Assembly: GCA_002432945.1 (NCBI GenBank)
Contig: DJHE01000029.1
Coordinates: 15,641 to 54,288 of the forward strand
DNA from: Synergistaceae bacterium UBA5827
GTDB taxonomy: Bacteria > Synergistota > Synergistia > Synergistales > 79-D21
Reading direction: 5' to 3'
DNA length: 38,648 nucleotides
The notes under the pieces are model-generated. The model was not told the DNA's origin and did no database searches. It saw nothing but the letters and a program-made list of their open reading frames with translations. Position numbers and translations under genes: made by a program. Each line of letters starts with the position of its first letter. Position 1 is the first letter of the stretch. Shown here piece after piece: positions 15,977 to 25,329 of the stretch.

Positions 15977-17383
15977 TCAAATCAGATATCTCCTTATATC
16001 CGTGTCTGATGCCAGGTGGTCAAGCCTGCTTTTGACGAAAGGGACGTCCACTGCCAGGCGGATGCCCCGCATCTCCGGAGCCGAGAAGCTGACCTCTTCC
16101 AGCAGGATTTCCATGATCGTATGGAGGCGACGCGCCCCTATGTCTTCCATTTCCTGGTTCATCCGGGCCGCCATGGAGGCAATTTCCCGGATGGCCTCCT
16201 CTTCGAACACCACATCCACGCCTTCCGTCTCCAGCAGAGCCTGGTATTGCCTGACCAGGCTGTGCTCGGGCTCGACGAGGATCCGTGCCAGGTCTTCCGC
16301 CGAAAGCGGCTGCAGTTCGACCCTGAGGGGAAACCTTCCCTGGAGTTCCGGCACGAGATCCGAAGGCTTTACCTTGTGAAAGGCCCCGGCCGCGATGAAA
16401 AGAATATGGTCGGTCCGAATGGACCCGTATTTCGTCTGGACCGTGCTGCCTTCCACAATTGGAAGCAGGTCCCGCTGAACGCCCTCACGGCTTACGTCGG
16501 GTCCCTGCCCTCCACCTCCGGATGCAGCGATTTTGTCAAGTTCGTCCAGGAAGATGATGCCCTCTTCCTGGGTCTTTTCCAGCGCTTCCTTCGTGACCGC
16601 CTCCATGTCGACCAGTGCCTCGGCCTCCTCCGACTGCAGGACCTTCAGGGCTTCCTTCACGGTCATCTTCCGTCGGCGCGTCTTCCTGGGCATCAATCCC
16701 CCAAGGACTTCCCCGAGGTTAATCGCCATTCCCTCCATGCCGCTTCCTGCCAGGGGAAAACCAAGTTGAGGCTGTTCCGATACCTCGATCTCGACCTCCC
16801 GGTCGTCCAGTTTTCCTCCGAGGAGCATCTCCCTGAGACGGTCTCGCGTTCCCGAAGAGGGCTCGGGGGCAGAAGGAGCCTCTTCCTTGTCGGCCCCTCC
16901 GCCCAGTAGCGTCTTCATGAAGTCCGGGACAGATGGTTCTTTCCGCGGGCGTGGCAGAAGCGCATCCAGGAGCCTTTCCTCCGCCCTTGCCCGGGCCTGG
17001 GGCTGGACCTCTTCCACCCGGCGGCTCTTTACCATCTGGATCGCCGACTCGGCCAGATCACGGATCATCGATTCGACGTCCCTGCCCACATAACCGACTT
17101 CGGTGAACTTCGTCGCCTCAACCTTGATGAACGGCGAATCCACAAGGGAGGCCAGCCTGCGTGCGATCTCCGTCTTGCCTACTCCCGTAGGCCCCACCAT
17201 GAGAATGTTCTTGGGGGCTATTTCCTCGGAAAGATCCGCCGCGAGCCACCTCCGCCGGATCCTGTTTCTAAGGGCTATGGCCACGGCCCTCTTGGCCTTG
17301 TCCTGCCCTACGATAAAGCGGTCGAGCGTGAGAACGACCTTAGCGGGGGTCAGGGCATCGGCCAGTTTCCCAGGTTGGGTCAT
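15977..17383 (-). CDS. hslU: ATP-dependent protease ATPase subunit HslU (ClpY)
   Basis: The 468-residue AAA+ unfoldase feeds proteins to HslV. The Walker A is GPTGVGKT (64-71), the pore loop is GYVG (97-100), and Walker B is GIIFLDELDKIA. The acidic, variable I-domain lies at about 110-250, followed by the sensor region and a C-terminal tail ending DIRRYLI, which docks into HslV. The start overlaps the hslV stop by four bases, so the two subunits are coupled. Cytoplasmic hexamer by family. Confidence 0.97.
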   Translation of the reverse strand: MTQPGKLADALTPAKVVLTLDRFIVGQDKAKRAVAIALRNRIRRRWLAADLSEEIAPKNILMVGPTGVGKTEIARRLASLVDSPFIKVEATKFTEVGYVGRDVESMIRDLAESAIQMVKSRRVEEVQPQARARAEERLLDALLPRPRKEPSVPDFMKTLLGGGADKEEAPSAPEPSSGTRDRLREMLLGGKLDDREVEIEVSEQPQLGFPLAGSGMEGMAINLGEVLGGLMPRKTRRRKMTVKEALKVLQSEEAEALVDMEAVTKEALEKTQEEGIIFLDELDKIAASGGGGQGPDVSREGVQRDLLPIVEGSTVQTKYGSIRTDHILFIAAGAFHKVKPSDLVPELQGRFPLRVELQPLSAEDLARILVEPEHSLVRQYQALLETEGVDVVFEEEAIREIASMAARMNQEMEDIGARRLHTIMEILLEEVSFSAPEMRGIRLAVDVPFVKSRLDHLASDTDIRRYLI

Positions 17384-17913
17384 GAACCGATCATCTCCAG
17401 GGTGATGGACTTGTTCGTGTAGATGCAGATTTCTGCCGCGGTTTCCAGGGAAACCCTTGCGATTCGCTCAGCGTCCCAGTCAGTCGCCAACAACAGTGCG
17501 CGGGCCGCGGCAAGGGCATACCCGGAACCCGAACCGATGGATGACGCCTCTCCCTCCGGTTCGAGGACATCGCCGGCCCCCGAAAGAAGCAGGGTTTGTT
17601 CCGCGTCGGCCACCAGCATCATTGCCTCAAGCTGCCTCAGGGCCTTGTCGAGACGCCAGTCCCGCACGAGCGAATAGGCCGCCCTCATGAGGTTCCCGTT
17701 CTGCTCGTTCAGTTTGGTCTCGAAACGTTCCAGGAGTGTCATGGCATCGGCCGTGCTGCCCGCAAAACCGGCCAGGACCCGGCCATTCTTCAGGGAACGC
17801 ACTTTCCGTGCGGTCGCCTTGATGACCTTGTCGCCGAGAGTCACCTGGCCGTCACCGGCCATGGCTACAAGCCCGTTGCGCCTGACACAAAGCACGGTTG
17901 TTCCTTCAAACAT
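17380..17913 (-). CDS. hslV: ATP-dependent protease proteolytic subunit HslV (ClpQ)
   Basis: The 177-residue threonine protease of the proteasome-like fold works with HslU. A short propeptide (MFEG) precedes the catalytic Thr of TTVLCVRRNG. AMAGDGQVTLG, RKVRSL and VLAGFAGSTADAMTLLERFE are conserved. The nucleophile is Thr, unlike the Ser of Bacillus ClpQ. Start ATG 17913 is preferred because AAGG lies eight bases upstream. A GTG at 17922 directly abuts that tract. It overlaps the xerC end by eight bases. Confidence 0.95.
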   Translation of the reverse strand: MFEGTTVLCVRRNGLVAMAGDGQVTLGDKVIKATARKVRSLKNGRVLAGFAGSTADAMTLLERFETKLNEQNGNLMRAAYSLVRDWRLDKALRQLEAMMLVADAEQTLLLSGAGDVLEPEGEASSIGSGSGYALAAARALLLATDWDAERIARVSLETAAEICIYTNKSITLEMIGS

Positions 17914-18802
17914 CTTCTTCACCTTCCCCCGCCCTTGGATGGGCTTCCCTGACCATCCGCTGCAAGTGGTCGGCCGAGATTTTTAGGTATCTCTGTGTCG
18001 TGAGGAGGCTTTCGTGTCCCAGTAATTCCTGCAGCACCCTCAGGTTGGCCCCTCCCTCGAGGAGATGGGTAGCAAAGCTGTGGCGAAGGACATGCGGAGT
18101 CACTCCCGACAGCCCGCAGCGCTTTGCGGCCCTGTCCACGATACGGGTCACTGTCCTGACCGTCATTCGTTTTCCGCCGATCCCCGGGAAAAGCGGGCCC
18201 TTCCGGTTGGAACATTCAAGCGCCCATGCGTCAAATGCTGCCAGTGCAAAGCGTCCTACAGGAACGATGCGTTCCTTGTCCCCCTTGCCGGTCACACGCA
18301 CCCAACGCTCCTGGAGGTCAAGGTCTTCCCAGTCCAGGGAAACCAGCTCGGCAACGCGAAGGCCGCTGCCGTAGAGAAGTTCGAGTGCCGCTCGATCCCT
18401 TACTGAAGACTTCCCCTGCGGGCCGTTTTCCAGAAGATTCTGAACGTCCTTCATGCCAAGGGCCCGCGGCAGCCGGACGGGGAGCTTGGGTGACTGGACG
18501 CGGCATGCCGGGTCCTCTGCAATCACTTTCTCTTCCCTGAGAAAGACCATCCAGCTTTTGACCGCGGAGAGTTTCCGGGCCACGGAAGCCTTTGCATAGC
18601 CGTAAGCGAGCATTTCCCTCAGGAACGCCCTGACGTGCCCTGAACGAATCGCCTCGGGTGAATCCAGGCCTTGAACAAGTGCAAACTCCACGAACTGCGC
18701 CAGGTCGATGGCATAGTTTGTGACCGTGTGCCCAGAAAGCCGGCGTCCATGCCGCAGGTCCTGAAGGTAGGCATCCACAAGCGAAGACAACTTTTCAGCC
18801 AT
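17906..18802 (-). CDS. xerC: Tyrosine recombinase XerC (CodV-like)
   Basis: The 298-residue recombinase resolves chromosome dimers at dif. The N-terminal SAM-like core-binding domain spans about 1-90. The catalytic domain has Arg149 (GSGLRVAEL), Lys173 (TGKGDKERIVP), His237 and Arg240 (HVLRHSFATH), His263 (LGHESLLTTQRY) and the nucleophile Tyr272. Position before hslVU-codY matches Bacillus codV. Start ATG 18802 opens the family domain. There is no Shine-Dalgarno sequence, and the predicted transcription start is within a base or two, so the mRNA may be leaderless. Confidence 0.94.
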   Translation of the reverse strand: MAEKLSSLVDAYLQDLRHGRRLSGHTVTNYAIDLAQFVEFALVQGLDSPEAIRSGHVRAFLREMLAYGYAKASVARKLSAVKSWMVFLREEKVIAEDPACRVQSPKLPVRLPRALGMKDVQNLLENGPQGKSSVRDRAALELLYGSGLRVAELVSLDWEDLDLQERWVRVTGKGDKERIVPVGRFALAAFDAWALECSNRKGPLFPGIGGKRMTVRTVTRIVDRAAKRCGLSGVTPHVLRHSFATHLLEGGANLRVLQELLGHESLLTTQRYLKISADHLQRMVREAHPRAGEGEEDV

Positions 18803-18809
18803 GCACCGT

Positions 18810-18846
18810 ATATTACCACTTATGCCTTGATTGTGAATAATATTCA
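18810..18846 (-). promoter_or_regulatory. Promoter of xerC-hslVU-codY with an overlapping 13-base palindrome
   Basis: On the minus strand TTCACA (18832-18837) and TAATAT (18810-18815) are separated by 16 bases. A perfect palindrome, TGAATATTATTCA (18834-18846), overlaps the -35 and would suit a repressor. The start point is predicted at about 18803, next to the xerC ATG. The palindrome does not match the CodY consensus closely. Confidence 0.5.
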
Positions 18847-18879
18847 GGACAAATCTCTCGGTATGGAAATGCCTTGGCG

Positions 18880-20187
18880 TTAATCGGCAAGGCTCCCCAG
18901 AAAGCCATCGAAAGCCTTCGCAGCTCGAAGCGCAACGGCCTGGCACCGATCGGTCCTGGAGCGGATCTTGCCCTCCAGGGGAGGAAAGATTCCCAGGTTG
19001 ACGTTCATGGGCTGGAAACTTTCCGGCCGGGCATCCGACAGGTAGTGCAGGAGGGATCCTATGGCCGACTCCCGTGGCCAGGCAGGCGGTTCCATTCCTT
19101 TTAGCAGGCGATCCATGGCCAGTGCCGCAACAACCCCCGTGGCGGTGCTTTCCATGTAACCCTCCACCCCGACGATCTGCCCCGCAAGGAAAAGGCCTTC
19201 CCTTCCCGCAAGGCGCAGGGCTTTATCCAGGACTTTCGGGGCATTGACATAAAGGTTGCGGTGCATCACGCCCAGGCGAACGAATTCGGCCTGCCGAAGT
19301 GCCGGAATGATGCGGAAAACCCGTTCCTGCTCTCCCCATTTGAGATTCGTCTGGAAACCGACCATGTTGAAGAGGGTTCCTTCCAGGTTGTCCTGCCTCA
19401 ATTGGACGACCGCAAACGGTTCTTTCCCGGTGGCCGGGTCCGGTAGCCCAACTGGCCTCAGCGGCCCGAAACGGAGGGTGTCCCTCCCTCTCCCCGCGAT
19501 GATCTCGACGGGTAGGCATCCCTCAAAATAGGGTTGTTTCCTTTCAAACTCGTGCTTCATCGCTCGCTCCGCAGAAAGCAAACCCTCGACCAGGGCGTCG
19601 TACTCGTTTTCGTTGAGGGGGCAATTGATGTAATCTTCACCCTGGCCGTAGCGGCTGCCCTTGTAGGCCCTTTCCATATCGATGCTTTCCCTGGCCAGGA
19701 CGGGCGCAACTGCGTCGAAAAAGTAAAGGAATTCCTGCCCGGTCACCGCCTTGAGGCAATCCGCCATGGGCTCGGAAGTCAAGGGACCCGTTGCAACGAT
19801 GCATGGACCCGCCGGGAGAACGACAGCTTCCTCGCGAACAACCTCAACTAGGGGGTGTTCCTCGAGAACCCGCGAGATGCTTTCCGCAAACCGTTCACGG
19901 TCTACCGCCAGGGCTCTCCCGGCGGGAACGGAGGAAAGGTCTGCCGAATGCATCACCAGGCTGCCCAGTTTCCGAAGCTCGACCTTCAGTATCCCCGCGG
20001 GACTTGTCAGGACGTCCGCGCCCAGCGAGTTGCTGCAAACAAGCTCACCGCAGAAACCACTCGTGTGCGCAGGAGTCATCTTCAGGGGCCGCATCTCCAC
20101 GAGACGGACGGGAACCCCCCGGTTTGCCAACTGCCAGGTGGCCTCGCTTCCAGCCAGGCCCGCTCCTATGATCGTGACCCTGTTCAT
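18880..20187 (-). CDS. trmFO: Methylenetetrahydrofolate-tRNA-(uracil-54-C5)-methyltransferase TrmFO
   Basis: The 435-residue folate/FAD-dependent enzyme makes ribothymidine at position 54 of tRNA. The FAD-binding start is VTIIGAGLAGSEATWQL, followed by LVEMRP and the family signature GFCGELVCSNSLG. Further blocks are YFDAVAP-like residues (LYFFDAVAPVL), YINCPLNENEY and VGVEGYMESTATG. Start ATG 20187 overlaps the topA stop by four bases. The longer open frame upstream lies in topA and is not family sequence. In Firmicutes it also follows topA. Confidence 0.97.
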   Translation of the reverse strand: MNRVTIIGAGLAGSEATWQLANRGVPVRLVEMRPLKMTPAHTSGFCGELVCSNSLGADVLTSPAGILKVELRKLGSLVMHSADLSSVPAGRALAVDRERFAESISRVLEEHPLVEVVREEAVVLPAGPCIVATGPLTSEPMADCLKAVTGQEFLYFFDAVAPVLARESIDMERAYKGSRYGQGEDYINCPLNENEYDALVEGLLSAERAMKHEFERKQPYFEGCLPVEIIAGRGRDTLRFGPLRPVGLPDPATGKEPFAVVQLRQDNLEGTLFNMVGFQTNLKWGEQERVFRIIPALRQAEFVRLGVMHRNLYVNAPKVLDKALRLAGREGLFLAGQIVGVEGYMESTATGVVAALAMDRLLKGMEPPAWPRESAIGSLLHYLSDARPESFQPMNVNLGIFPPLEGKIRSRTDRCQAVALRAAKAFDGFLGSLAD

Positions 20188-22289
20188 TTGCCGCGGGCCG
20201 GTTTCTTCTTTTCCGATGGGGCCTTCGGGCGGCAAGAGGGGCAGAACGGATCTCCCTTGCCGCGTATCACCATGGGGGTCCTGCATTTTTCGCAGAGTTC
20301 CCCAGTGGGCGCGTCCCAGGAAACGAAGTCGCAGGCGGGATATCGCTCGCAACCGTAAAAAGTGCGCCCGCCTTTCTTGCTCCGTCTCCTGACGATCTGC
20401 CCAAGGCCGCACTTCGGGCACGTGACCCCTATCGACTTGAGTATGGGTCGACTATAGCGACATTTCGGAAATGCGGAGCAGGCGATAAATTCCCCGAAAC
20501 GGCCCTTACGCCGGACAAGTGGAGCGCCGCACTCGGGGCAATCCTCCCCGATGGGTTCCGGCTCTTCTTTGGGGAAGTTCACCGCTTCCACGGTCTGTTC
20601 CACTTCGTCCAGCCTTGGCTGGAAGGAGGCCCAGAACTCCCTCGGCACGAGGACCCACGGGCGAGTGCCGTTTTCGACCTGGTCCAGTTCCTCTTCCATC
20701 CGGGCGGTGAAGTCGACCTGGATGATGTCCGAGAAATGGCTGACGAGGAAATCGTTCACCACGAGCCCCAGGTCACTGGGTTCAAGGCGCCGGTCTTCGT
20801 TGAGCGCTGCATAACCCCGGTCTTCGAGCGTCTGGACGATGGAAGCGTAGGTCGATGGGCGGCCGATCCCGTTTTCTTCCAGGGCCTTGACAAGCCCGGA
20901 TTCGCTGTAGCGGGTGGGCGGCTGGGTGAATCGCTGTTCCTTAAGGAGTTCCTCCAGTTCGAGGTTTTCTCCGGGAGTCGCCTCGGGAACGGGGGCTTCC
21001 TTCATATCCAGGGGCCAGACCTTTCCCCAGCCTTCGAACAGGACCGTAACCCCCGACTGCTTCAGGAGGAAGGATCCGCAGCCCACTTCGATCGTGCTTC
21101 GGGCAATGCGGGCAGGCGCCATCTGGCAGGAAACGAAACGCTTCCAGATCATTTCGTAGAGCCTGGCTTGTTCGGGCTTGAGAAAGGCTTTCAGGTTTTC
21201 CGGTTCGAGGTGCACATCCGTGGGGCGGATCGCTTCGTGGGCATCCTGGCTGCGCCCCTTGGCTGCGTAAGTGTTGAGGCTTTCAGGCAGGAACTCCTTT
21301 CCGTACCGGTCTCCGATGAAAACCCTCGCAGCTTCCAGGGCTTCGTCCGAAATCCGCAGGCTGTCGGTTCTCATGTATGTGATTAAACCCACCGGGCCTT
21401 TACCCGGTATTTCGATCCCCTCGTAAAGATCCTGGGCGATCCTCATTGTCCTTTGGGGAGAGAAGCCAAGGCGCCGGGAAGCCTCCTGCTGCAGTGTGCT
21501 TGTCTTGAAAGGAGCCAGTGGCGGCCGTCGGCTTTCCTTGACCTTGAAATCGGCAACGATGAGAGGATGTGAACGCAGTTCCTTCTCGATTGCCTCAGCC
21601 TCGGATATCGATTCTACAACCAGGTTTTTCCCGTCCCTCTTTTCGAGGCGAAGCGTGTAGCGCTTTTCGCCTTGACCGCAGGCAATAACATCAAGAAGCC
21701 AGTATTCCTGGCTGACGAACTGCTGGATCTCGCGCTCACGTTCGGCGATCAGCCTCAAGGCCACCGACTGGACTCGCCCGGCCGTGAGGCGGGAGCGGAC
21801 TTTTTTCCACAGGAGTGGGCTGAGCTTGTAGCCAACTAGCCGATCCAGGATCCTGCGGGCCTGTTGGGCATCGACCCTGTCCTGGTCTATCTTTTCAGGC
21901 TTCTTAACCGACTCCTTCACAGCCTTCGCGGTGATCTCGAACATCCGGATACGGCACGGGGTCTTCGGGTCAATCGAAAGAAGGTGTGCAAGATGCCACG
22001 CGATCGCTTCGCCTTCCCGGTCGGGGTCACTGGCAAGAAGAACCCGCCCGGCTCCCTCGGCTTTCTTCTTCAGTTCCTTTATGACCGCAGCCTTTCCCCT
22101 GACCGGGATATAGTCGGGCTTGAAATCTTCATCGATGTCCACGCCAATGCGGCTCTTGGGCAGATCGCGAATGTGTCCCATGCTTGCCTTGATTTCGTAG
22201 TTGGCACCAAGGATCTTTTTCAGGGTCTTGGCCTTCGCCGGTGATTCCACGATGACCAGGGTTTTTTCTTTCCTGCTCTTTTCCGCCAT
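20184..22289 (-). CDS. topA: DNA topoisomerase I
   Basis: The 701-residue type IA topoisomerase relaxes negative supercoils. The Toprim domain at the N-terminus has LVIVESPAKAKT and ASDPDREGEAIAWHL. The active-site Tyr305 is in GLITYMRTDS, and SQDAHEAIRPT follows. Three C-terminal zinc-ribbon units carry Cys pairs (CPECG...C, CPKCG...C, CEKC...CPSC), and a Lys-rich tail ends KKPARGK. Start ATG 22289 has GAGGGG seven bases upstream. It is coupled to trmFO downstream. Confidence 0.97.
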   Translation of the reverse strand: MAEKSRKEKTLVIVESPAKAKTLKKILGANYEIKASMGHIRDLPKSRIGVDIDEDFKPDYIPVRGKAAVIKELKKKAEGAGRVLLASDPDREGEAIAWHLAHLLSIDPKTPCRIRMFEITAKAVKESVKKPEKIDQDRVDAQQARRILDRLVGYKLSPLLWKKVRSRLTAGRVQSVALRLIAEREREIQQFVSQEYWLLDVIACGQGEKRYTLRLEKRDGKNLVVESISEAEAIEKELRSHPLIVADFKVKESRRPPLAPFKTSTLQQEASRRLGFSPQRTMRIAQDLYEGIEIPGKGPVGLITYMRTDSLRISDEALEAARVFIGDRYGKEFLPESLNTYAAKGRSQDAHEAIRPTDVHLEPENLKAFLKPEQARLYEMIWKRFVSCQMAPARIARSTIEVGCGSFLLKQSGVTVLFEGWGKVWPLDMKEAPVPEATPGENLELEELLKEQRFTQPPTRYSESGLVKALEENGIGRPSTYASIVQTLEDRGYAALNEDRRLEPSDLGLVVNDFLVSHFSDIIQVDFTARMEEELDQVENGTRPWVLVPREFWASFQPRLDEVEQTVEAVNFPKEEPEPIGEDCPECGAPLVRRKGRFGEFIACSAFPKCRYSRPILKSIGVTCPKCGLGQIVRRRSKKGGRTFYGCERYPACDFVSWDAPTGELCEKCRTPMVIRGKGDPFCPSCRPKAPSEKKKPARGK

Positions 22290-22332
22290 ATTCTCGCCCC
22301 TCATCGGATCGAATAACCTGCTATATTCCTGT

Positions 22333-23409
22333 TCACCGAAGGACTGCGCTCCACCGTCCTGAAAGAGAACGCCGGACCAATCCGAAAGCCTCCATCCGGC
22401 ACAACTCTACCAGTATGTCAGCGGCGCCCATTCTAACCTGAGAAGCAAGAATGTCAACCGTCTGGTCGCCGAAAACCCGTAAGGCTTCAAGAACGGGAGA
22501 TGAATTTTCATTGGCGGTTTCCTCTTTGAAAAGCTCACCCTGGGAAGGGTCTGGAACCCGGAAAAGGTCCTCCACGTCGACCAGGGGATGAGCCCCGTCC
22601 CAGAGGAGGGAGTTCGAACCCTTGCATCCCCACTCGTCGATCCTTCCAGGGACAGCCCAGATCTCCCTGCCGATGTCCATTGCGATCCTCGCTGTGAGGA
22701 TGGCCCCGCTCTTTAGCGGAGCCTCGACGACTACGACGCGGCCAACCAGCGCTGCGATCAGGCGGTTCCTCCGGGGGAAGCGCCAGGCCCTCGATGGCGT
22801 CGAAAGCGGAAACTCGCTCAAGAGAGTCCCTTGCTCGATGATCCGGGAAAAAAGGCCTTCGTGTTCCACCGGGTAAACAAGGTCCACCCCCGTTCCAAGG
22901 ACTGCCACCGTCACGCCGCCTGCTTCGAGCGCCCCGGCATGGGCCGCACCGTCTATGCCTAGCGCTCCGCCACTCAATACGGCTACCCGCGATTCGGAAA
23001 TCCGGGAAGCCACTTCCCGGGCGATCCTGGAACCGTAAGGTGAACATCGCCTCGTCCCGACGACAGCATCCATTCTTTCGGGAACGGGCCATTTCCCCCG
23101 AGCGTATAGGACCGCCGGCGGCCTGGAAAGGTCCTTCAATCCCCCAGGGTAATCATCGTTCCCCCAGAAAACCAGCCGTGCACCGAGTCGAACGGCTTTT
23201 TCCGATTCCTGCTCAGCCCAACAACCGTCCCGGTACCGCGAGAGGAGGGCCCGGCACTTTTCCGGCAACCCGATTTCTTCCCAAAACGCGGTGCCCGCCC
23301 CGAGCAGTTCTTCAGGACTCAACCCCTTTGCGGCCCAGTCTTCCAGGAAACGGGCATGGAAACCCTCCCAGGCGTTTAAGGTCAACATGGCCTTTTCACG
23401 CGCTGTCAC
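22333..23409 (-). CDS. dprA: DNA processing protein DprA (Smf)
   Basis: The 358-residue protein loads RecA on incoming single-stranded DNA during transformation. A helical N-terminal region precedes the Rossmann-like DprA core: VVGTRRCSPYGSRIA, LSGGALGIDGAAHAGAL, FPRRNRLIAALV and SGAILTARIAMDIGREIWAVPG. A small C-terminal winged-helix domain follows. Start is the GTG at 23409, overlapping the comM end by 14 bases. An ATG at 23388 is possible. Together with comM and the pseudopilin it hints at natural competence, but no DNA-uptake apparatus is visible. Confidence 0.93.
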   Translation of the reverse strand: MTAREKAMLTLNAWEGFHARFLEDWAAKGLSPEELLGAGTAFWEEIGLPEKCRALLSRYRDGCWAEQESEKAVRLGARLVFWGNDDYPGGLKDLSRPPAVLYARGKWPVPERMDAVVGTRRCSPYGSRIAREVASRISESRVAVLSGGALGIDGAAHAGALEAGGVTVAVLGTGVDLVYPVEHEGLFSRIIEQGTLLSEFPLSTPSRAWRFPRRNRLIAALVGRVVVVEAPLKSGAILTARIAMDIGREIWAVPGRIDEWGCKGSNSLLWDGAHPLVDVEDLFRVPDPSQGELFKEETANENSSPVLEALRVFGDQTVDILASQVRMGAADILVELCRMEAFGLVRRSLSGRWSAVLR

Positions 23410-24910
23410 CCATCACACCCCCTTTCCTGTATGCCAACGCTTCGCAAACGTCTTCGACTCCAACATCAGGGTTTCCCCTGAGGTCCGCAACCGTTCGCGC
23501 AACCTTGAGGACCCGGCTGATCCCCCGGCCGGAAAGGCGCATGCCGCGGGCGGCCTGCACCATGAAGGGGCGGACATCCCTCGACAGACGGATGCCCGCC
23601 CTGACAAGCCTTTCAGGAATTTCGGCGTTCGAGTGGAACCCCTCCTTCTTCCATCGTTCCTGCTGGATTTCCCTCGCGCCACTCACCTTTCCCCGGATTT
23701 CCTCGCTGCTGGGCCCGTGCTGACCTTCCAGGCAGACGAGTTCTTCAGGGGTCAACCGCGGCACTGAAACATGAAGGTCAATCCGGTCAAGGATCGGCCC
23801 GGAAAGCCTGTTTCGATATTTTTCAAGGATATGGGCCGGACAACGACAGGTTTCGACCGGGTCGCCCCAGTACCCGCATGGACAGGGGTTGCAGGCACAG
23901 ACGAGGAGGACCCGAGCGGGGTATGTCACGGAACCGGAGGCACGGCTTATCGTGATGGTTCCATCTTCCAGGGGTTGCCTCAGAGCTTCGAGCAAATCCC
24001 GGTGAAACTCAGCAAACTCGTCAAGGAAAAGAACTCCCCTATGGGCCAGGCTAATTTCACCGGGCTTAAGCGCAGAACCTCCCCCACAGAGAGCGATCGT
24101 GCTGGCGGTATGGTGAACGATACGGTAGGGACGAGTCCGGTCCGGCCTAGTCCTGAGACCCAGGGTGCTCCGAACAAGGAGAGTCTCGAGGCGTTCCTCG
24201 TCGGTCAGGGGAGGGAGGATACCCCTAAGTGCCCGGGCCAGCATCGTTTTCCCCGAACCGGGAGAACCGACGAGAAGAAGGTTATGGTGCCCTGCAGCCG
24301 CGATTTCCAGGGCCCGCTTTGCGGCCGCCTGCCCCTTGATGTCGCAAAAGTCAGGGTCGGCGGGGGGTTCCTCCGGGTCCGAACCCTCGTCCATGGCCGA
24401 AGGCAGGACACGCTCGCCCCTCAGGTGCCCGATGAGCGCCCCCAGGTCTGGCGCTGCAAACGCCTTCACACCCTTGACGAGAGACACCTCACGCGCATTT
24501 TCAGGGGGGATGTACAGGGGAACGTTCATCTGGCGAGCCAGGAGGGCTGCCGGAACGGCCCCCTTTGTGGCCCTCAGGCAACCGTCCATGGCGAGTTCTC
24601 CCAGGAATAGCGCTGGTTCACCGAGGCTGAACGCGCCTGATTCCCTGGCCAACCCCACGGCCATGGGCAAGTCCAGGAGGGATCCCACCTTCGGCAGGTC
24701 GGCCGGGGCAAGGTTGAGCGCGATCCGCCCCCTCAGGTGAATCCCGTTGGCCCTGAGGGCGGCCCTTACCCTCTCGCGGGCCTCCTTCACGGCTACATCC
24801 GGGAGTCCAACAACGGCGATGGCGAAAAGCCCTCCCGTAATCTCCACCTCGACATCGATCGGGACCGCCTCGATACCTTTCAGGGTCACGCCAAGCACGC
24901 TACCCATCAC
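23396..24910 (-). CDS. comM: ComM/YifB family Mg-chelatase-like AAA+ ATPase
   Basis: The product of about 504 residues has an N-terminal Lon-protease-like S5 domain (about 1-170: LNLAPADLPKVGSLLDLPMA). The AAA+ module has Walker A GSPGSGKTMLARAL and Walker B GVLFLDEFAEF, and a C-terminal YifB domain ends the protein. A Cys-rich insertion (CACNPCPCGYWGD...CRCP) is typical. In Haemophilus and Vibrio ComM is a branch-migration helicase aiding integration of transformed DNA. The start is GTG 24910 or the adjacent ATG 24907, and GTG overlaps the yraN stop by four bases. Confidence 0.93.
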   Translation of the reverse strand: MMGSVLGVTLKGIEAVPIDVEVEITGGLFAIAVVGLPDVAVKEARERVRAALRANGIHLRGRIALNLAPADLPKVGSLLDLPMAVGLARESGAFSLGEPALFLGELAMDGCLRATKGAVPAALLARQMNVPLYIPPENAREVSLVKGVKAFAAPDLGALIGHLRGERVLPSAMDEGSDPEEPPADPDFCDIKGQAAAKRALEIAAAGHHNLLLVGSPGSGKTMLARALRGILPPLTDEERLETLLVRSTLGLRTRPDRTRPYRIVHHTASTIALCGGGSALKPGEISLAHRGVLFLDEFAEFHRDLLEALRQPLEDGTITISRASGSVTYPARVLLVCACNPCPCGYWGDPVETCRCPAHILEKYRNRLSGPILDRIDLHVSVPRLTPEELVCLEGQHGPSSEEIRGKVSGAREIQQERWKKEGFHSNAEIPERLVRAGIRLSRDVRPFMVQAARGMRLSGRGISRVLKVARTVADLRGNPDVGVEDVCEALAYRKGGVMGDSA

Positions 24911-25275
24911 GCATCGATCCTTCCCACCGTGATGTCAGGCAGGTGAACCAACTCCGGTGACCCAGCGGGGTCCAGGTTTATACCCAGGAGGTCGATCCTC
25001 CATGGCCCGGTCCATCGACACTTCTCAACATAAATCCTCCCCGACCGCACGAGGACCTTCAGTTTTCTCGGCCCCACGGTTTCCTCGGCCGGGAGGAGCT
25101 TTCCGATTGACCGCGTGCGCACCTCCACGATGACCAGTTCGCCCCCATCCAGGGCGACCAGGTCCAGTTCCCCGAACCTGACTCGGACATTCCGGCCGAT
25201 GATGGTCCAACCCTTGCCGCGGAAATACCGCTCGGCAAGGGATTCGCCAAGACGACCTGTTTCAAGGTGATCCAA
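24907..25275 (-). CDS. yraN: UPF0102 family protein YraN
   Basis: The 122-residue product has an endonuclease-like fold: GRLGESLAERYFRGKGWTIIGRN, then FGELDLVALDGGELVIVEVRTR. The usual EVK active-site-like motif is EVR here, a conservative change at a residue that is catalytic in related nucleases. Function is unproven in the family. The TTG start at 25275 is well supported by GGAGG seven bases upstream. It lies between rnhB and comM, as in many Clostridia. Confidence 0.9.
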   Translation of the reverse strand: MDHLETGRLGESLAERYFRGKGWTIIGRNVRVRFGELDLVALDGGELVIVEVRTRSIGKLLPAEETVGPRKLKVLVRSGRIYVEKCRWTGPWRIDLLGINLDPAGSPELVHLPDITVGRIDA

Positions 25276-25329
25276 GACAACGCCTCCTTCGGAGGCCCGT
25301 CCGGGAAAGGGCTCTGGTGGGCTATCGGC

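Noticed and set aside
18834..18846. Calling the palindrome before xerC a CodY box
   Set aside because: It does not match AATTTTCWGAAAATT well enough. It is kept only as an unassigned operator.
22290..22332. Promoter between topA and dprA
   Set aside because: AT-rich bits are present, but no -35/-10 pair with acceptable spacing was found. Genes are probably cotranscribed.
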